Source of the DNA: Symsagittifera roscoffensis
Taxonomy: Eukaryota; Xenacoelomorpha; Acoela; Convolutidae
DNA: 64,000 nt
Assembly (NCBI RefSeq): GCF_963678635.1
Contig: NC_087066.1
Span: forward strand, 13,500,517-13,564,516
Direction of reading: 5' to 3'
Both the position numbers and the translations under genes were made by a program. Within the stretch, counting starts at the first letter, position 1; each line of letters starts with the position of its first letter. Below, piece by piece: positions 46,701 to 55,496 of this stretch. A model generated the notes under the pieces. The model made no database searches. It saw only the letters and a list, made by a program, of their open reading frames with translations, and was not told where the DNA came from.

Positions 46701-49700
46701 GCCGAATTTAAAGATGGTTTTGGATCGTTGAACGACATTGCCAGAAGCTTAGCTTTGACCGTGTAAATGAGTCTTTCTACTACCCCATTGGATCTATGAT
46801 CGCCAACCGTACATAAAACTAAATTAATGTTGTTCTTCTCGCAGAAGTTTCTAAAATCAAACGAAGTAAAACATGACCCATGGTCGGCTCTAATGGACTT
46901 TGGAAATCCATGAAGATGGCAGTAATCTGTCATGAAGTTTAAGATTGAAGAAGTCGAGGTGTTGTTTACTATCTTCGCAGATGGAAACTTTGAAAAACGG
47001 TCAATGCATATCAAAAGGTATTTTCCGTTACCCCAGCTCTTGTCCAATGGGCCGGCGAAGTCTAAATCTACTTCTTCATTTGGTTCGGTCAGGTTCGGTA
47101 ATTTCTCAGTTTTGTTCTTCCCCAGTAACACTTTTAGGTTCTTACCGGCCATTATGCACTGGGTGCAATTCTTTCCATGGTGGTATATCTCTCTGTATAA
47201 GTGTGGCCACCAGATGTTTTCTGCCAAGGCTTTCATCCCAAACTGCCCTGGATGAGTCTCGTGAAGGAGTGACAGAAAAGGTGATCGTAATGCAGCCGGC
47301 ACTATCAGTTTGTTATCGTTGAATAACAGCCCTTCTTTCACATGTATGTCCCTCTGGAAGTTCTTCAAATAGGCACCGAATTTGTCCAATGGTTTGCCTT
47401 CGAGTACTGCCTTCTTTACTTCCTTGAGGATTTTGTCTTCGTCCGTCATGAATTTAATCAGCTTATTCGAACAATGATCTGATAGTGATAACGGGTTGTC
47501 TGGCAATCTGAGATCTCCCTTGTATTTGGCCAACAGTTTTTTTGTGTAAATCTGACATTATGTCGTTATTAAAACTCAAAAAGATTCCTTTCTTTTCTGC
47601 CCTGAGGGAAATTTTTAACACGCTAACCGATGTAATAAAATCTCGTAACAGTTTTTCTTGATCTGAATTTAATGACTGATTGATTAATAATACTGATTGG
47701 GAAAGAGAGAATAAAAAAGTTTTGTCTGAAAGGTAAAAATAATTGAAATCGAATTTTGATAAGTTTAAAGGAACACAACCGCTTGTGCAAGACTCTGAAC
47801 GCGAGTGATTGGAATTACAAATTCTGATAGTGTCGCTTACGTAATTCAGAATATTCGAGAAGAACGACCGTTGGATGCTTTGTGATAAATCTTTCTTTCC
47901 ACCCATTGGATTATTGCAATCCAAGTTACTAATCGTATTTACATCCAATGGATAATACGCTTCGTTCTTTTTACAATTATTCTTTTTACAATCTTTATTT
48001 ACAGAGAGGTTTTCTACAATCTTTTTTACTGTTGCCACTACAAATTCGCTATCGTAATGTGATGTAGGGAGTGCTTTACCCGAAGGTAATCTCGACAATA
48101 AATCTGTAAATCCCATATCTTTTCCCGGAATGTGCTTGATCTTAAAATTAAATGGTAACAGTCGATTTACCCAACGGGTTAATCTGCTATGCATTGTTTT
48201 GTTGCTGTGGTTTGCATTTAATGCTGATAATAATGCCTTATGGTCCGTCACAATTTCAAATTCGGCACCATACAAGTAATTTTTAAAATGTTCTGTAGCC
48301 CAGACTACTCCCAACAATTCAAGTTCGTTTGTAGAATATTTACTTTCGTGGTTGTTTAAAAATCGGGAGGCGAATGCTATTGTTACCCAATTTTCTCCAT
48401 TCCATTGTTCTAGGGTAGCTCCTAAGCCGTTATGGGAAGCGTCTGTCTTGAGTCTTGACATCCTTTTTATGTCGAAGTGGTTATTCTCTGTTATCTTCAC
48501 TATCTGTTGTTTTAGTTCTTCAAATGCTTTGGTATGTTCGTCGTTCCATTGGTAAACTGATTTCTTCACGAGAAGTGGTCGTAGGGGAGAACTTAGGGCG
48601 GACAAATTCGGGACGAATTTCATATACTGATTGATCGATCCAAAGAAAGACCTTAGTTCAGATATGTTTTTGGGGTTTGGTAGATTTTTAATCGAATCTG
48701 ACTTTCCCACCAATGGTTTCACGCCCGATTTTGATATCATGAAACCTAGCCACTCTATTTCTTTTTGGAAGAATGCACATTTTTCCCATTTTACCGCCAT
48801 GTTCTTGTTGTCCAAAATGTTTAAAATGTTTGTTAGTATCGTTTTGTGTTCATTAAATGAACCTTTCGAAGCTATTAAAATGTCGTCGATATAACAATTG
48901 GTAAAAGGAATATCTTTCAATAAAGAATCCATTACCCTCTGAAATTCGTTTGGCATATCGCCCAATCCGTAAAATCCAGTTAAAAACCTATAGGTTCCAG
49001 TGGTTTCGCCCCCCACGATACTAAAGTTACACTGTTTGCTAGTGTCTGAGCATAATTGTAGTTGGCTGTATGCGTTCTTTAGATCTAGATTACTAAACCA
49101 AACTTCCCCTGACTCTTTGCTTGACAATTGGAGAGCAATATTATCGATCAGTTCATGTATGTTTGGCATCTGGTACTTGTTTTTGAATATCTGATTATTT
49201 AATAATTTCGAATCTAGTGCCAACTTGATGCTACCGTCTTTTTTTCTTGTAATCACAATTGGGCTTATAAAACAATCTTCGTCGCATTTGTTCAACTTTA
49301 AGATGTGCCCCTCTTTTTCCATTCTATTTAGTTCCATTTTTACGTTATCGAGTAGATGTAAGGGAACTCTTCGACCTTTGGTTTGGATAGGTTTGAATGG
49401 GGAGTGGAAATGAGTAACTTTTCTGTCCGAAGGTATTTTTCCCACTCTGTTAAATAGCCCTTTGTACCTATGATACAGATTAAGGGTCGTATCTGAATAA
49501 TTATTTGACTTACACAATTCTGTGTGTGATATGTTGTTGACGGGTAGTAGAGGCTGTCTTTGGGCTATCTCTATTCCAATTCTCGGGAGATTGTCGTTAC
49601 CCAGGATGTTCCTCTCATGTCCAGAAGTGATGAAAAATGGGGATTCGTCCGCGGTCCATCCATTGGATTGTAACCTCACAACCACCTTCCCGATGATGTT

Positions 49701-52629
49701 GATTGTGTCGTTAGTGAATCCGCAGTATAATTCCCTCGTTTTCTTCTCAACTGGCTGAATCTTCAACTGTGGATTTCTCAGCTTCAATTCGTGAAGTACA
49801 TTTTGTTTCAGGAAACTCACTGGGCTTACCGAATCCACTGGAATATTCAAGTTGACTATCGCGTCGTCTCCCAAACCGATGTTGACAAGTTTTTTTGTTT
49901 CCAAACCATTGGTATCGTAGATTGTTCTAATGTTGAGGACGGAATAGTCATCGTTATCACTTATCCCCTCTTCGGTCCAAGCGTTAATAACTCCACAAAA
50001 ATTTTCTTCGCTTCTCATCTGAAGATCTTCTGGGGAATATGAACAATTCTGACTATTTACAGCTTCATCTACAGTATTTACAGCGGGTTTTCTTCCTTTC
50101 GATTTACAAAGTCTTCCAAAATGTCCTTTATATTTACAAATATTACACACGATTTCTTTCGCCGGACACACATTCAGATGACCCTTGGTAAACGCATTCC
50201 CGCATTTCATACAAGTATTAGATCTTTCTATGTTTAAGCTTGGTTCCTTTTTAACTTTGTTGAAGTTTTTATACCCTCTTCCACTATTTCCTGTCGTGTT
50301 GAAAGATCTAGTCATATTGGTCAGTTTGAGGTGGTTGTAGTAGCCTTTTTCGTCAATTATAGCTTGGTTTAATGCATCCAATGGATTGAGAGTTTCCGAA
50401 AGTAGTCTACGTTGTAAGTCGCAGTTTTTCATGTTAAAGATAAATACGTCTCTGATCCACTCCTGTTCTGCATTAATTCCAATTTCACATGATCTCGCCA
50501 AGTCTGATAACGCGCCCCAAAATTGTTCATAGGATTCTCTATCCTTTTGTTTCCTGCTCAATAATTTGTATCGTTCGAATGTTATGTTGGTTGGTTTGAT
50601 AAAAGCCAATTCTAGCATTTCGTAAAACTCCTTGAATGAGATTCCTAGGATTTTTACCCTTGGATGTTTCTGGGCGAAAACTCTTTTGCCTTCCGCTCCT
50701 AAGGCCAAGTATAGGATTGACCTTACTTTTTTATCGGCCTCGTATCTCCTCATTCCTCCGAATTTTCTCTTTTCTTCTGCTAGTCTTTTCTCTTCAGCGT
50801 GTTCATAGACTCGCATTGTTTCTTTGTTCCTGGCCTCCCTGGCTTTCCTCTGTTGGTCAGTTTCTGACTCCTGGGCGCCTTCTAGGATTGGTAACGTCGT
50901 CTCCCCTTCCATTGGTTCTTTGAGTTATCGCGCAAAATATATCGGGCTATTAGCGCGTGCGCAGCGACTTGATTCTGCTCAGTACGTTTTTGTTACAAAG
51001 CGTATGGGAGGATAAACTTAAACACAAAAATGAAAAAAATTAGTTTGATTTTTTTTGATTATTTTTCAATAATTTTTGAACTAAATTATTTTCATCGATT
51101 AAATTATTTTCATCGACGTTAAATGTCAGTGATGACATTCGTTTTCTTTGTCCTGATATAAAGCAAATTTGTTTTTATTACAACTTTCTCATTGGAATTT
51201 GTCTTTAAAATTTGAAAACTTCGCAAAAACTTTAGGGATATCCGAATAAAGCACACAATCAGCTTCGCTTATACCAGACCAACAGTAGACTCGCAGCGCA
51301 AATTTAAACATAAGTACGATCTTTTCATTTACACCCTAGGGGCCAAACTATTGAGTTTTTCACTTGGTAAAGAACCGTTGCTGACCGAGTTTTACCAAAA
51401 TCGCGAGGCAGTCCAACGATTAATTAGAAATGCAAACAAAGCGCAAACGTCAACCACCTTTGCTGACGCATTTATATTCTTGTACGATATTTTTGACGTT
51501 CATTTTATAAAGACATAAGTAGCTTAGGCATAAAATACCAATCCAAACTTCCCTGACAGGACAAATGACTCAGTAAGACAAATGTGTGTTAAAAAATCTA
51601 GCGCTTAATGGATCATAACTTATATTGGCAATAATAAAGAGTTAAGATGTACCAATGGTAACTTGAGTATCTAACTAAAGTTAAAAGAGGATAAAAGTAA
51701 TGTTTGAATTAAAACTGACTGTAGTCTAAAAAGAGCAACTAGTGACTCGAAGTCCACTGGACTTCGTAGAGTTATTATTGACTGGTATGTAATTAGGTCA
51801 TAGAGGTCAAGGTTATAACATACTAAAAATACTGAATCACAACAGGCAAGTTTCGGCGGTACTCGTATAATCATAGATTGCTCGAGAAAATGTCAACCAA
51901 TTCATGTCCTCTTTTTAGGCTGCGATTGACAACGAAGGCCAACTTATCATCAAACTTCACTCCAAAAACAACAAGCAGAACAACATTCTAGAACCTTCTC
52001 CGGATTCCGATATCACGTGCACTGTCTTCAACTCCTTCTTCAACCAGACTATGAAGTTGGACTTAATCGACCCTAATTCGTCACTTGAGTCTTCTTCGAC
52101 TCAATATTGGCCAGTTGCTCACTTGCTTTTGGTCTTCTTAGCTTTTCTAATCGCATTCCTATCTTTAATTCTGATGCTCGTTTTTCTTATTTTACGTTTT
52201 TGTACCAAAAAAGGATCAAAGTTTTGCTCGAAAAGACGCGGGCGGAATCCGAACTCAATCACAGACGACCCGGTTACAATCTATTCGATGCACGAATCAA
52301 ATCGCCGAGGTCAAAGCAACTCGCGCATCTCTCGTGCACTTGACGAATCCGCAAATTCGCGCATCTCTCGTGCACTTGACGAATCCGCAAACCGCAATGT
52401 GTTTGACCCTCCGAAGTCTAATGAATCATCGCCGACGTTCTCGGAGGGGGCGTCGCATTTGGAGTGGGACCCAGATCAAAGTGCCGAATTGTACATTACA
52501 CGAAACAACTCGTTGTGGAACTCGAGAATATCCGAACCGTCTACACCCCTGTCGGCATCATTCGTCTACGCCAATCGGTCGCGCCTAGGATCTAGGCTTG
52601 AAAGCACATGTAGTGAACAAATGGCTTAG
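40730..52629 (+). CDS. Single-pass membrane leucine-rich-repeat protein
   Basis: Exons 40730-40927, 41129-41992 and 51919-52629 join in phase 0 to give 590 residues. Donors are GTTAGT and GTAAGT; acceptors tctatttcag and tcctctttttag. A signal peptide is likely (hydrophobic to about residue 20, cut near IFSNE). Leucine-rich repeats occupy about residues 150-260 (LETLTLQNNMAKEI, LRNLNLIGNRLKEVP). A C-terminal cap follows with NNPISCDSSW and VICNQ cysteines. The next region (WRFGSSKYVL ... DGxL-like NEGQLIIKL ... ITCTVFN) resembles an Ig-like fold. The transmembrane helix is at about 420-447 (HLLLVFLAFLIAFLSLIL), then a basic stop-transfer and a Ser/Arg-rich cytoplasmic tail with a 12-residue tandem repeat. 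A cell-surface adhesion or receptor role is inferred. The 9.9-kb last intron contains a SINE and element B. Confidence 0.85.
42357..42602 (+). mobile_element. tRNA-derived SINE, copy 2
   Basis: The head carries GTGTTCGATTCCCTG (B box, about 42413-42427) after TAAGACGTTCAC. The body has CTGACCTCTAGCTTCAGGTC, then TACCAC, and the tail GCGATTCGCAGGAACCGCAA. It matches copy 1 in head, body and tail. Located in the last intron of the LRR gene, sense orientation. Confidence 0.82.
43955..44950 (-). repeat. Element B 3' LTR
   Basis: Positions 44028-44950 match 50923-51844 with only three differences (a T9/T8 run, one A/G, one C/A). The LTR starts TGTTGTGATTC on the minus strand. The outer 73 bp (43955-44027) is inferred to belong to the LTR because it would end in CA and because repeat X similarity crosses the 44028 boundary. 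Confidence 0.85.
45351..46430 (-). CDS. Element B integrase C-terminal module and long Ser/Thr-rich tail (frameshifted)
   Basis: Minus-strand frame open from about 46430. Its start encodes the integrase C-terminal module (GNWFRKTVNRKEGEPYFKPL, then TLDNGHVIRKSDL), so it continues the upstream integrase frame after a one-base loss near 46400. A tail of about 290 residues follows, rich in Ser, Thr, Pro and Lys/Arg (KRKRNSPSKRRDS). It has no membrane segment and so is not an envelope protein. Function unknown; long disordered tails after integrase occur in some gypsy elements. It ends 400 bp before the 3' LTR. Confidence 0.75.
   Translation of the reverse strand, partial: SSASPTVSQGGNWFRKTVNRKEGEPYFKPLGNKPMSDTKHTVTLDNGHVIRKSDLAFSKTQPAAPKTFTARPKALINSNDLAGKRKRNSPSKRRDSNIGGPSMTFTPTVGNSSKKRRPFYTTSKGSKLHDNNLDSSLELDLWDKVIDDYLGTEAEMVYNTPTVKLHSDLDHSRSTTQRQINTETTVNIPTGTSDDPIRVDSSPEKTVETPKTPISSKHRARRNPGPPKFYGDRRFIDQVTLSTETISAVDSDDEPLITFSGAKSPKQTPSFGMTSPSDYLTPIDEIPRHTILVAETTQDELSTPSSQAIRTACVSSPLVEVTSNAQEDNISDISSGIDTDVRIEADNFHTRYNSTVSDS
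46298..47533 (-). CDS. Element B integrase, frameshifted from pol
   Basis: A zinc-binding domain with HETHPGQFGMKALAEN and the CxxC of NCTQCIMAGK. Catalytic residues: Asp in VDLDFAGPLD, Asp in SIRADHGSCF, Glu in GVVERLIYT; all three are present. The true start is in the gag-pol frame: sense flows from that frame into this one at a seven-A run near 47536-47542 on the minus strand, where one base is extra. It ends out of frame with the C-terminal module. If both indels are sequencing artefacts, the enzyme would be complete. Confidence 0.9.
   Translation of the reverse strand: MAKYKGDLRLPDNPLSLSDHCSNKLIKFMTDEDKILKEVKKAVLEGKPLDKFGAYLKNFQRDIHVKEGLLFNDNKLIVPAALRSPFLSLLHETHPGQFGMKALAENIWWPHLYREIYHHGKNCTQCIMAGKNLKVLLGKNKTEKLPNLTEPNEEVDLDFAGPLDKSWGNGKYLLICIDRFSKFPSAKIVNNTSTSSILNFMTDYCHLHGFPKSIRADHGSCFTSFDFRNFCEKNNINLVLCTVGDHRSNGVVERLIYTVKAKLLAMSFNDPKPSLNSAIDKIIWNIRSTKQPSIGCSPFSKHFNRSPNTFWKSLVSHAISLDKGKSIITKDRAQDWGADDAFEDGYLEDRSIEERGYESDPADKVDRNLQRAPLSAKEVTGLGKQLTGRKENLILNHWEINPCQTRNIRSH
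47463..50912 (-). CDS. Element B gag-protease-RT-RNase H polyprotein
   Basis: A 1149-residue open frame. The gag part (1-270) has a capsid-like helical region and two zinc knuckles, an irregular CMKC...HLNVC and a standard CNICKYKGHFGRLC (256-269). The protease region at about 354-450 has PVDSVSPVSFL, where DSV replaces the expected DSG/DTG, and ILGNDNLP. RT has IVITRKKDGSIKLALDSK, DLKNAYSQLQL, FYGLGDMPNEFQ and YIDDILIAS (about 674-682). RNase H has LKTDASHNGLGA, ELELLGVVWATEHF and VTDHKALL, then PGKDMGFTDLLSRL. A linker of about 170 residues leads to the integrase frameshift. The start codon lies 10 nt from the truncated 5' LTR, so the true gag N-terminus may be missing. Confidence 0.95.
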   Translation of the reverse strand: MEGETTLPILEGAQESETDQQRKAREARNKETMRVYEHAEEKRLAEEKRKFGGMRRYEADKKVRSILYLALGAEGKRVFAQKHPRVKILGISFKEFYEMLELAFIKPTNITFERYKLLSRKQKDRESYEQFWGALSDLARSCEIGINAEQEWIRDVFIFNMKNCDLQRRLLSETLNPLDALNQAIIDEKGYYNHLKLTNMTRSFNTTGNSGRGYKNFNKVKKEPSLNIERSNTCMKCGNAFTKGHLNVCPAKEIVCNICKYKGHFGRLCKSKGRKPAVNTVDEAVNSQNCSYSPEDLQMRSEENFCGVINAWTEEGISDNDDYSVLNIRTIYDTNGLETKKLVNIGLGDDAIVNLNIPVDSVSPVSFLKQNVLHELKLRNPQLKIQPVEKKTRELYCGFTNDTINIIGKVVVRLQSNGWTADESPFFITSGHERNILGNDNLPRIGIEIAQRQPLLPVNNISHTELCKSNNYSDTTLNLYHRYKGLFNRVGKIPSDRKVTHFHSPFKPIQTKGRRVPLHLLDNVKMELNRMEKEGHILKLNKCDEDCFISPIVITRKKDGSIKLALDSKLLNNQIFKNKYQMPNIHELIDNIALQLSSKESGEVWFSNLDLKNAYSQLQLCSDTSKQCNFSIVGGETTGTYRFLTGFYGLGDMPNEFQRVMDSLLKDIPFTNCYIDDILIASKGSFNEHKTILTNILNILDNKNMAVKWEKCAFFQKEIEWLGFMISKSGVKPLVGKSDSIKNLPNPKNISELRSFFGSINQYMKFVPNLSALSSPLRPLLVKKSVYQWNDEHTKAFEELKQQIVKITENNHFDIKRMSRLKTDASHNGLGATLEQWNGENWVTIAFASRFLNNHESKYSTNELELLGVVWATEHFKNYLYGAEFEIVTDHKALLSALNANHSNKTMHSRLTRWVNRLLPFNFKIKHIPGKDMGFTDLLSRLPSGKALPTSHYDSEFVVATVKKIVENLSVNKDCKKNNCKKNEAYYPLDVNTISNLDCNNPMGGKKDLSQSIQRSFFSNILNYVSDTIRICNSNHSRSESCTSGCVPLNLSKFDFNYFYLSDKTFLFSLSQSVLLINQSLNSDQEKLLRDFITSVSVLKISLRAEKKGIFLSFNNDIMSDLHKKTVGQIQGRSQIARQPVITIRSLFE
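50923..51844 (-). repeat. Element B 5' LTR, truncated at its inner end
   Basis: 922 bp, near-identical to 44028-44950. The inner 73 bp found on the left copy is absent, and sequence passes directly to the gag start region. Right flank GGCAAGTTTCGG belongs to the LRR gene intron. Confidence 0.88.
52321..52392 (+). repeat. In-frame 36-bp tandem duplication in the LRR gene
   Basis: Two nearly identical 36-bp units starting TCGCGCATCTCTCGTGCACT. They encode the 12-residue SRISRALDESAN twice in the cytoplasmic tail. The one difference is at the last base. Confidence 0.95.
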
Positions 52630-53364
52630 TTGGAATAAATTTACGAGGAGTTATTAGAATTTATACATATATCTAAGCGCACCAAGCGTACACAAATGAT
52701 GAAACAACCTTGCTGATAATTAATTTGAATCGTTTCGTTATTTGTAAAATAACTGAATTAGCTTAACAATAATCAGCTTTTTATATCAAGTTTAATTTCA
52801 TAAAAGTTGTAGTGTAAAACAATAAAGTGTTTTTTGTTCTGTCACAGATTAGGTTTTCTATTAACATGAATAAAATTTTCTACCAGCTTTTTTTATACCA
52901 AAATTGAGCCAGGCGTGAAAAATTGATTGAACACTTATTATCTAACATCTAATTTATTGACCAGAAATGTGAATAAGTTTGGATGAGACCTTTAAAGATA
53001 AAAAACTTCACGAAGAAAAATTTCAGCAGGCAAACATGATGAGACGAAAGTGCAGTTCAAAGTATGCAAGAGACGAGAAGAGAATATGGAGTGATGATAA
53101 GTCAGAACGGAACTATTACAAGGTCACGAAAAAAGTACCATCGATCCATAGCCAAAAAAAATTTTCCTTAGTTAGTCGCATTCTTCTAAATTAGGACACA
53201 TTTTATTTTTAAGGTCGCGTTAGTTATCGTTTTTTCAAGAAAAATGTCGAAAGTTGCTCATAGTCACGATTTCGATTTCATATTCAATGGAAACTAACTT
53301 CAAACTTATTGTTTAATTTCAATTAAAATTCACTTGTTAATTGAAAAGTAAGTTACTTTCTTCG
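52630..53364. other. LRR gene 3' region and spacer
   Basis: An AATAAA at 52821-52826, 192 nt past the stop, is the likely polyadenylation signal. A lysine/arginine-rich 71-codon frame at 52979-53194 has no ATG at its start and no recognisable domain. Confidence 0.55.
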
Positions 53365-53816
53365 ATTACGTCTCAAATGGCATAATTCCCAAATAGCATA
53401 AAAATGAAAAGTTTCCCAAATGGCATAAATTTGATGCAACAGGTGCATTAAGAAAATCGAGAACAAGTTTTTCGTTAAAAATAACGCGAGAACATTAGTC
53501 AAGTTGTCAATTCAAATGTTAATTGACATTTCACCTCAAAATTGTCAAAAAAATATCAAAAGCGAAAATCATAAAGTTGCGGTTATTGATAAGCTTCATG
53601 TGGTCAATTTTTCCGACAAATTTGTTGCGTAAAATTGTTTGTAAGCAATTAATTCTAAATCTTGTTCACATGTTTTCGTTTGTGACTAAATGTTAGAATT
53701 AGAAATCGATAGAAAACGTTGATAGAAAACGAATTACAATGAAAACTTGAAATGTATGCCATTTGAGAAAAGTTTCATTTTTATGCCATTTGGGAAAATA
53801 TTCCATTTGGGAAGTT
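53365..53816. mobile_element. Inverted-terminal-repeat (MITE-like) element
   Basis: The left end (53370-53434) and the right end (53746-53815) are inverted copies of about 68 bp, roughly 80 percent identical. Each repeats the word CCCAAATGGCATAA two or three times. Flanks show an imperfect 18-20 bp direct repeat (GTTACTTTCTTCGATTAC and GTTACCCTTTCTTCAATTAC). No coding frame inside. Confidence 0.65.
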
Positions 53817-53982
53817 ACCCTTTCTTCAATTACAATAAATACAGAAGGTGCGCAGAAACATAACTTGCTTAGATTTGAAAGTGTATTTTATCTTCAAGAT
53901 TTCCCAAGGGAAAATTGATATTACCTATTGGCCCACTTTTTTCTAATTGTGTTAGTATATGACAAATATGCTCTCCAGAAAA

Positions 53983-54513
53983 AACAAGACTGCTCGTATC
54001 AGGGCGAAACCTTGAATGTTCCGACTGCCTTTTAAGGTTTATGGAGCAGTAATAACATTAAAAAAATTCAATGAAATAAAACAAATTGAAAATTTTTTTT
54101 TTTCCAAAATGTGATTTTTTTAAAAATCATCCCCCCACACGCCATGTAAAGTACAAAAAGATAAGTTTCGCTCCTTGTAACAAACCAATTCTGGCAAATA
54201 AGCTTCTTTTAACCAATTTGGAACGGTTTCTAAGACGGATTAACTCTCCGCTTACGCGTTAATAGCGCGAAATATACCGCGCGTTAATTGTCCCGAATTG
54301 GCCAAAATGGCAATCTTTAAACCCCCGTAACTCTACGAAAAATGATCGCAGGTAAAATATCTTTTCAAATTTGAGCTGAAGACAACAATACCTTTCGAAT
54401 GATGTAAAAGATTCCGTCAAAAATGCCTAGTCAAAAAGTCGAAATTTGTCTGAAGATAAAAAAACCCGCCCCGAGCACAAATATTCCGTTACTTTCGTAT
54501 CGAAAGTCGGAAC
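53983..54513 (-). repeat. 540-bp dispersed repeat X, copy 2 (inverted)
   Basis: Reverse complement of 32731-33272 throughout, including GGCGTGTGGGGGGATGATTT and CCTTAAAAGGCAGTCGGAAC on the minus strand. The central GCGCTATTAACGCG block is kept. Confidence 0.85.
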
Positions 54514-55326
54514 AATAATTTTTTGAAATTTTGAACGAGCTTAAAGAAACAATTTTTCTCTTCGAAAGTTCAAAACTTTTTAAAAAACCTATTGCAATTT
54601 CCTTGAGATTTTTTCCTGCCTTCTGTTGAAAAATGTTTCAATTATTCGTTCTAAGTCTCAATGAACGCAGTGTTTTGATTTTGCGAGTGTCATTATTTTT
54701 CTCGCAACTGATTCTTATTTTCAATTAATCGTTTTCATTTTTTTGGAATATGTTCCTATGGCAATGTATAGACTCGCATAAAAATTTAAAAACTATAATT
54801 ATTTCGATCAGAACCAGGGCACATCTGGGATTTTCTCGAGACGGGGGGGGGGGACTCGGGGTTTTCGAAATTTTTGTCGACTTTTTTGTCATCCAGATTG
54901 ATTTTCTGTGATGTCCCAAATCACTACAAAGAAATTATTTCGAGCAAATTTTTTGTGCCGCAAGCAGTTCTTTTTTGAAAAATAAGGCCAAAAAAGACGT
55001 TTTTGTGCACTTAATTGGAAAATGTTGACGAAATTTTGACGAAGTCGGCCAGCCAAAAATGGATGTCTTAAATAGTACCAAAGGGGGACCCTTTGAGTCT
55101 GTAGGAGCTCAAATTCACGTGGAGGGGGCCGCCGCCCATACTTTTCGCCCTAATACATGCATACGCTTCCTCTCCCCCTGAACCCCTCAGTTTTCAGAGA
55201 TTGCTTACTATATCAATTTTATCTTATGAAAAAATGTCGCACCAGTCGTTTGAAGAGGCGAATAAATGCTACTGGGCACCGCAGGGGTATAGCTAGAAAA
55301 TCCCATGAGATCTAGGATATCCTCTA
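54514..55326. other. Spacer with G run
   Basis: Holds an 11-G run at 54843-54853 and a GC-richer stretch at 55080-55200 without a supported frame. Confidence 0.5.
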
Positions 55327-55496
55327 TAATTGATGTTCCTGCGATTCGTAGAGAAACTATTAGTATTAAGGCTTAGGAAGCCTGTATTTGGATAGTCAAC
55401 TTGTTTGATTTTCCCGGAATTCCAGTCTGAGTTGTTTTGTTGAGCGAAGTTCTTTTTTGCGACGCAAGGTAGTTTTTTGCGTCTAGAATCTTCACA
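55327..55496 (-). mobile_element. tRNA-derived SINE, copy 3 (3' part)
   Basis: Minus strand. Shares with copy 1 the tail GCGATTCGTAG, the GATAGTC string, TTCCAGTCTGAGTT, the TTTTGTTGAGCGAAG block and GTCTAGAATCTTCAC. The tRNA-like head is missing. Confidence 0.75.

Larger units (their letters stand above)
43955..51844 (-). mobile_element. Element B: young Ty3/gypsy retrotransposon in the LRR gene intron
   Basis: About 7.9 kb, antisense to the host gene. Near-identical LTRs flank gag-pol. A polypurine tract (TGGGGAA on the minus strand) abuts the 3' LTR at 44951. The 5' LTR to gag junction is abnormally short (10 nt), so the primer site and LTR end seem deleted. If the left LTR starts at the TG at 43955, the flanks TGCAA and GGCAA form a 4-of-5 target duplication. 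Confidence 0.9.

Noticed and set aside
47530-47545. Seven-A run as a viral-type -1 slippery site
   Set aside because: The change needed is +1, not -1, and the codon register does not fit the usual slippery heptamer.
46090-50923. Numerous plus-strand frames across element B
   Set aside because: They are antisense shadows of gag-pol, whose motifs are clear on the minus strand.
52979-53194. 71-codon Lys/Arg-rich plus-strand frame
   Set aside because: No ATG at the start, no domain and only weak splice-like sites.
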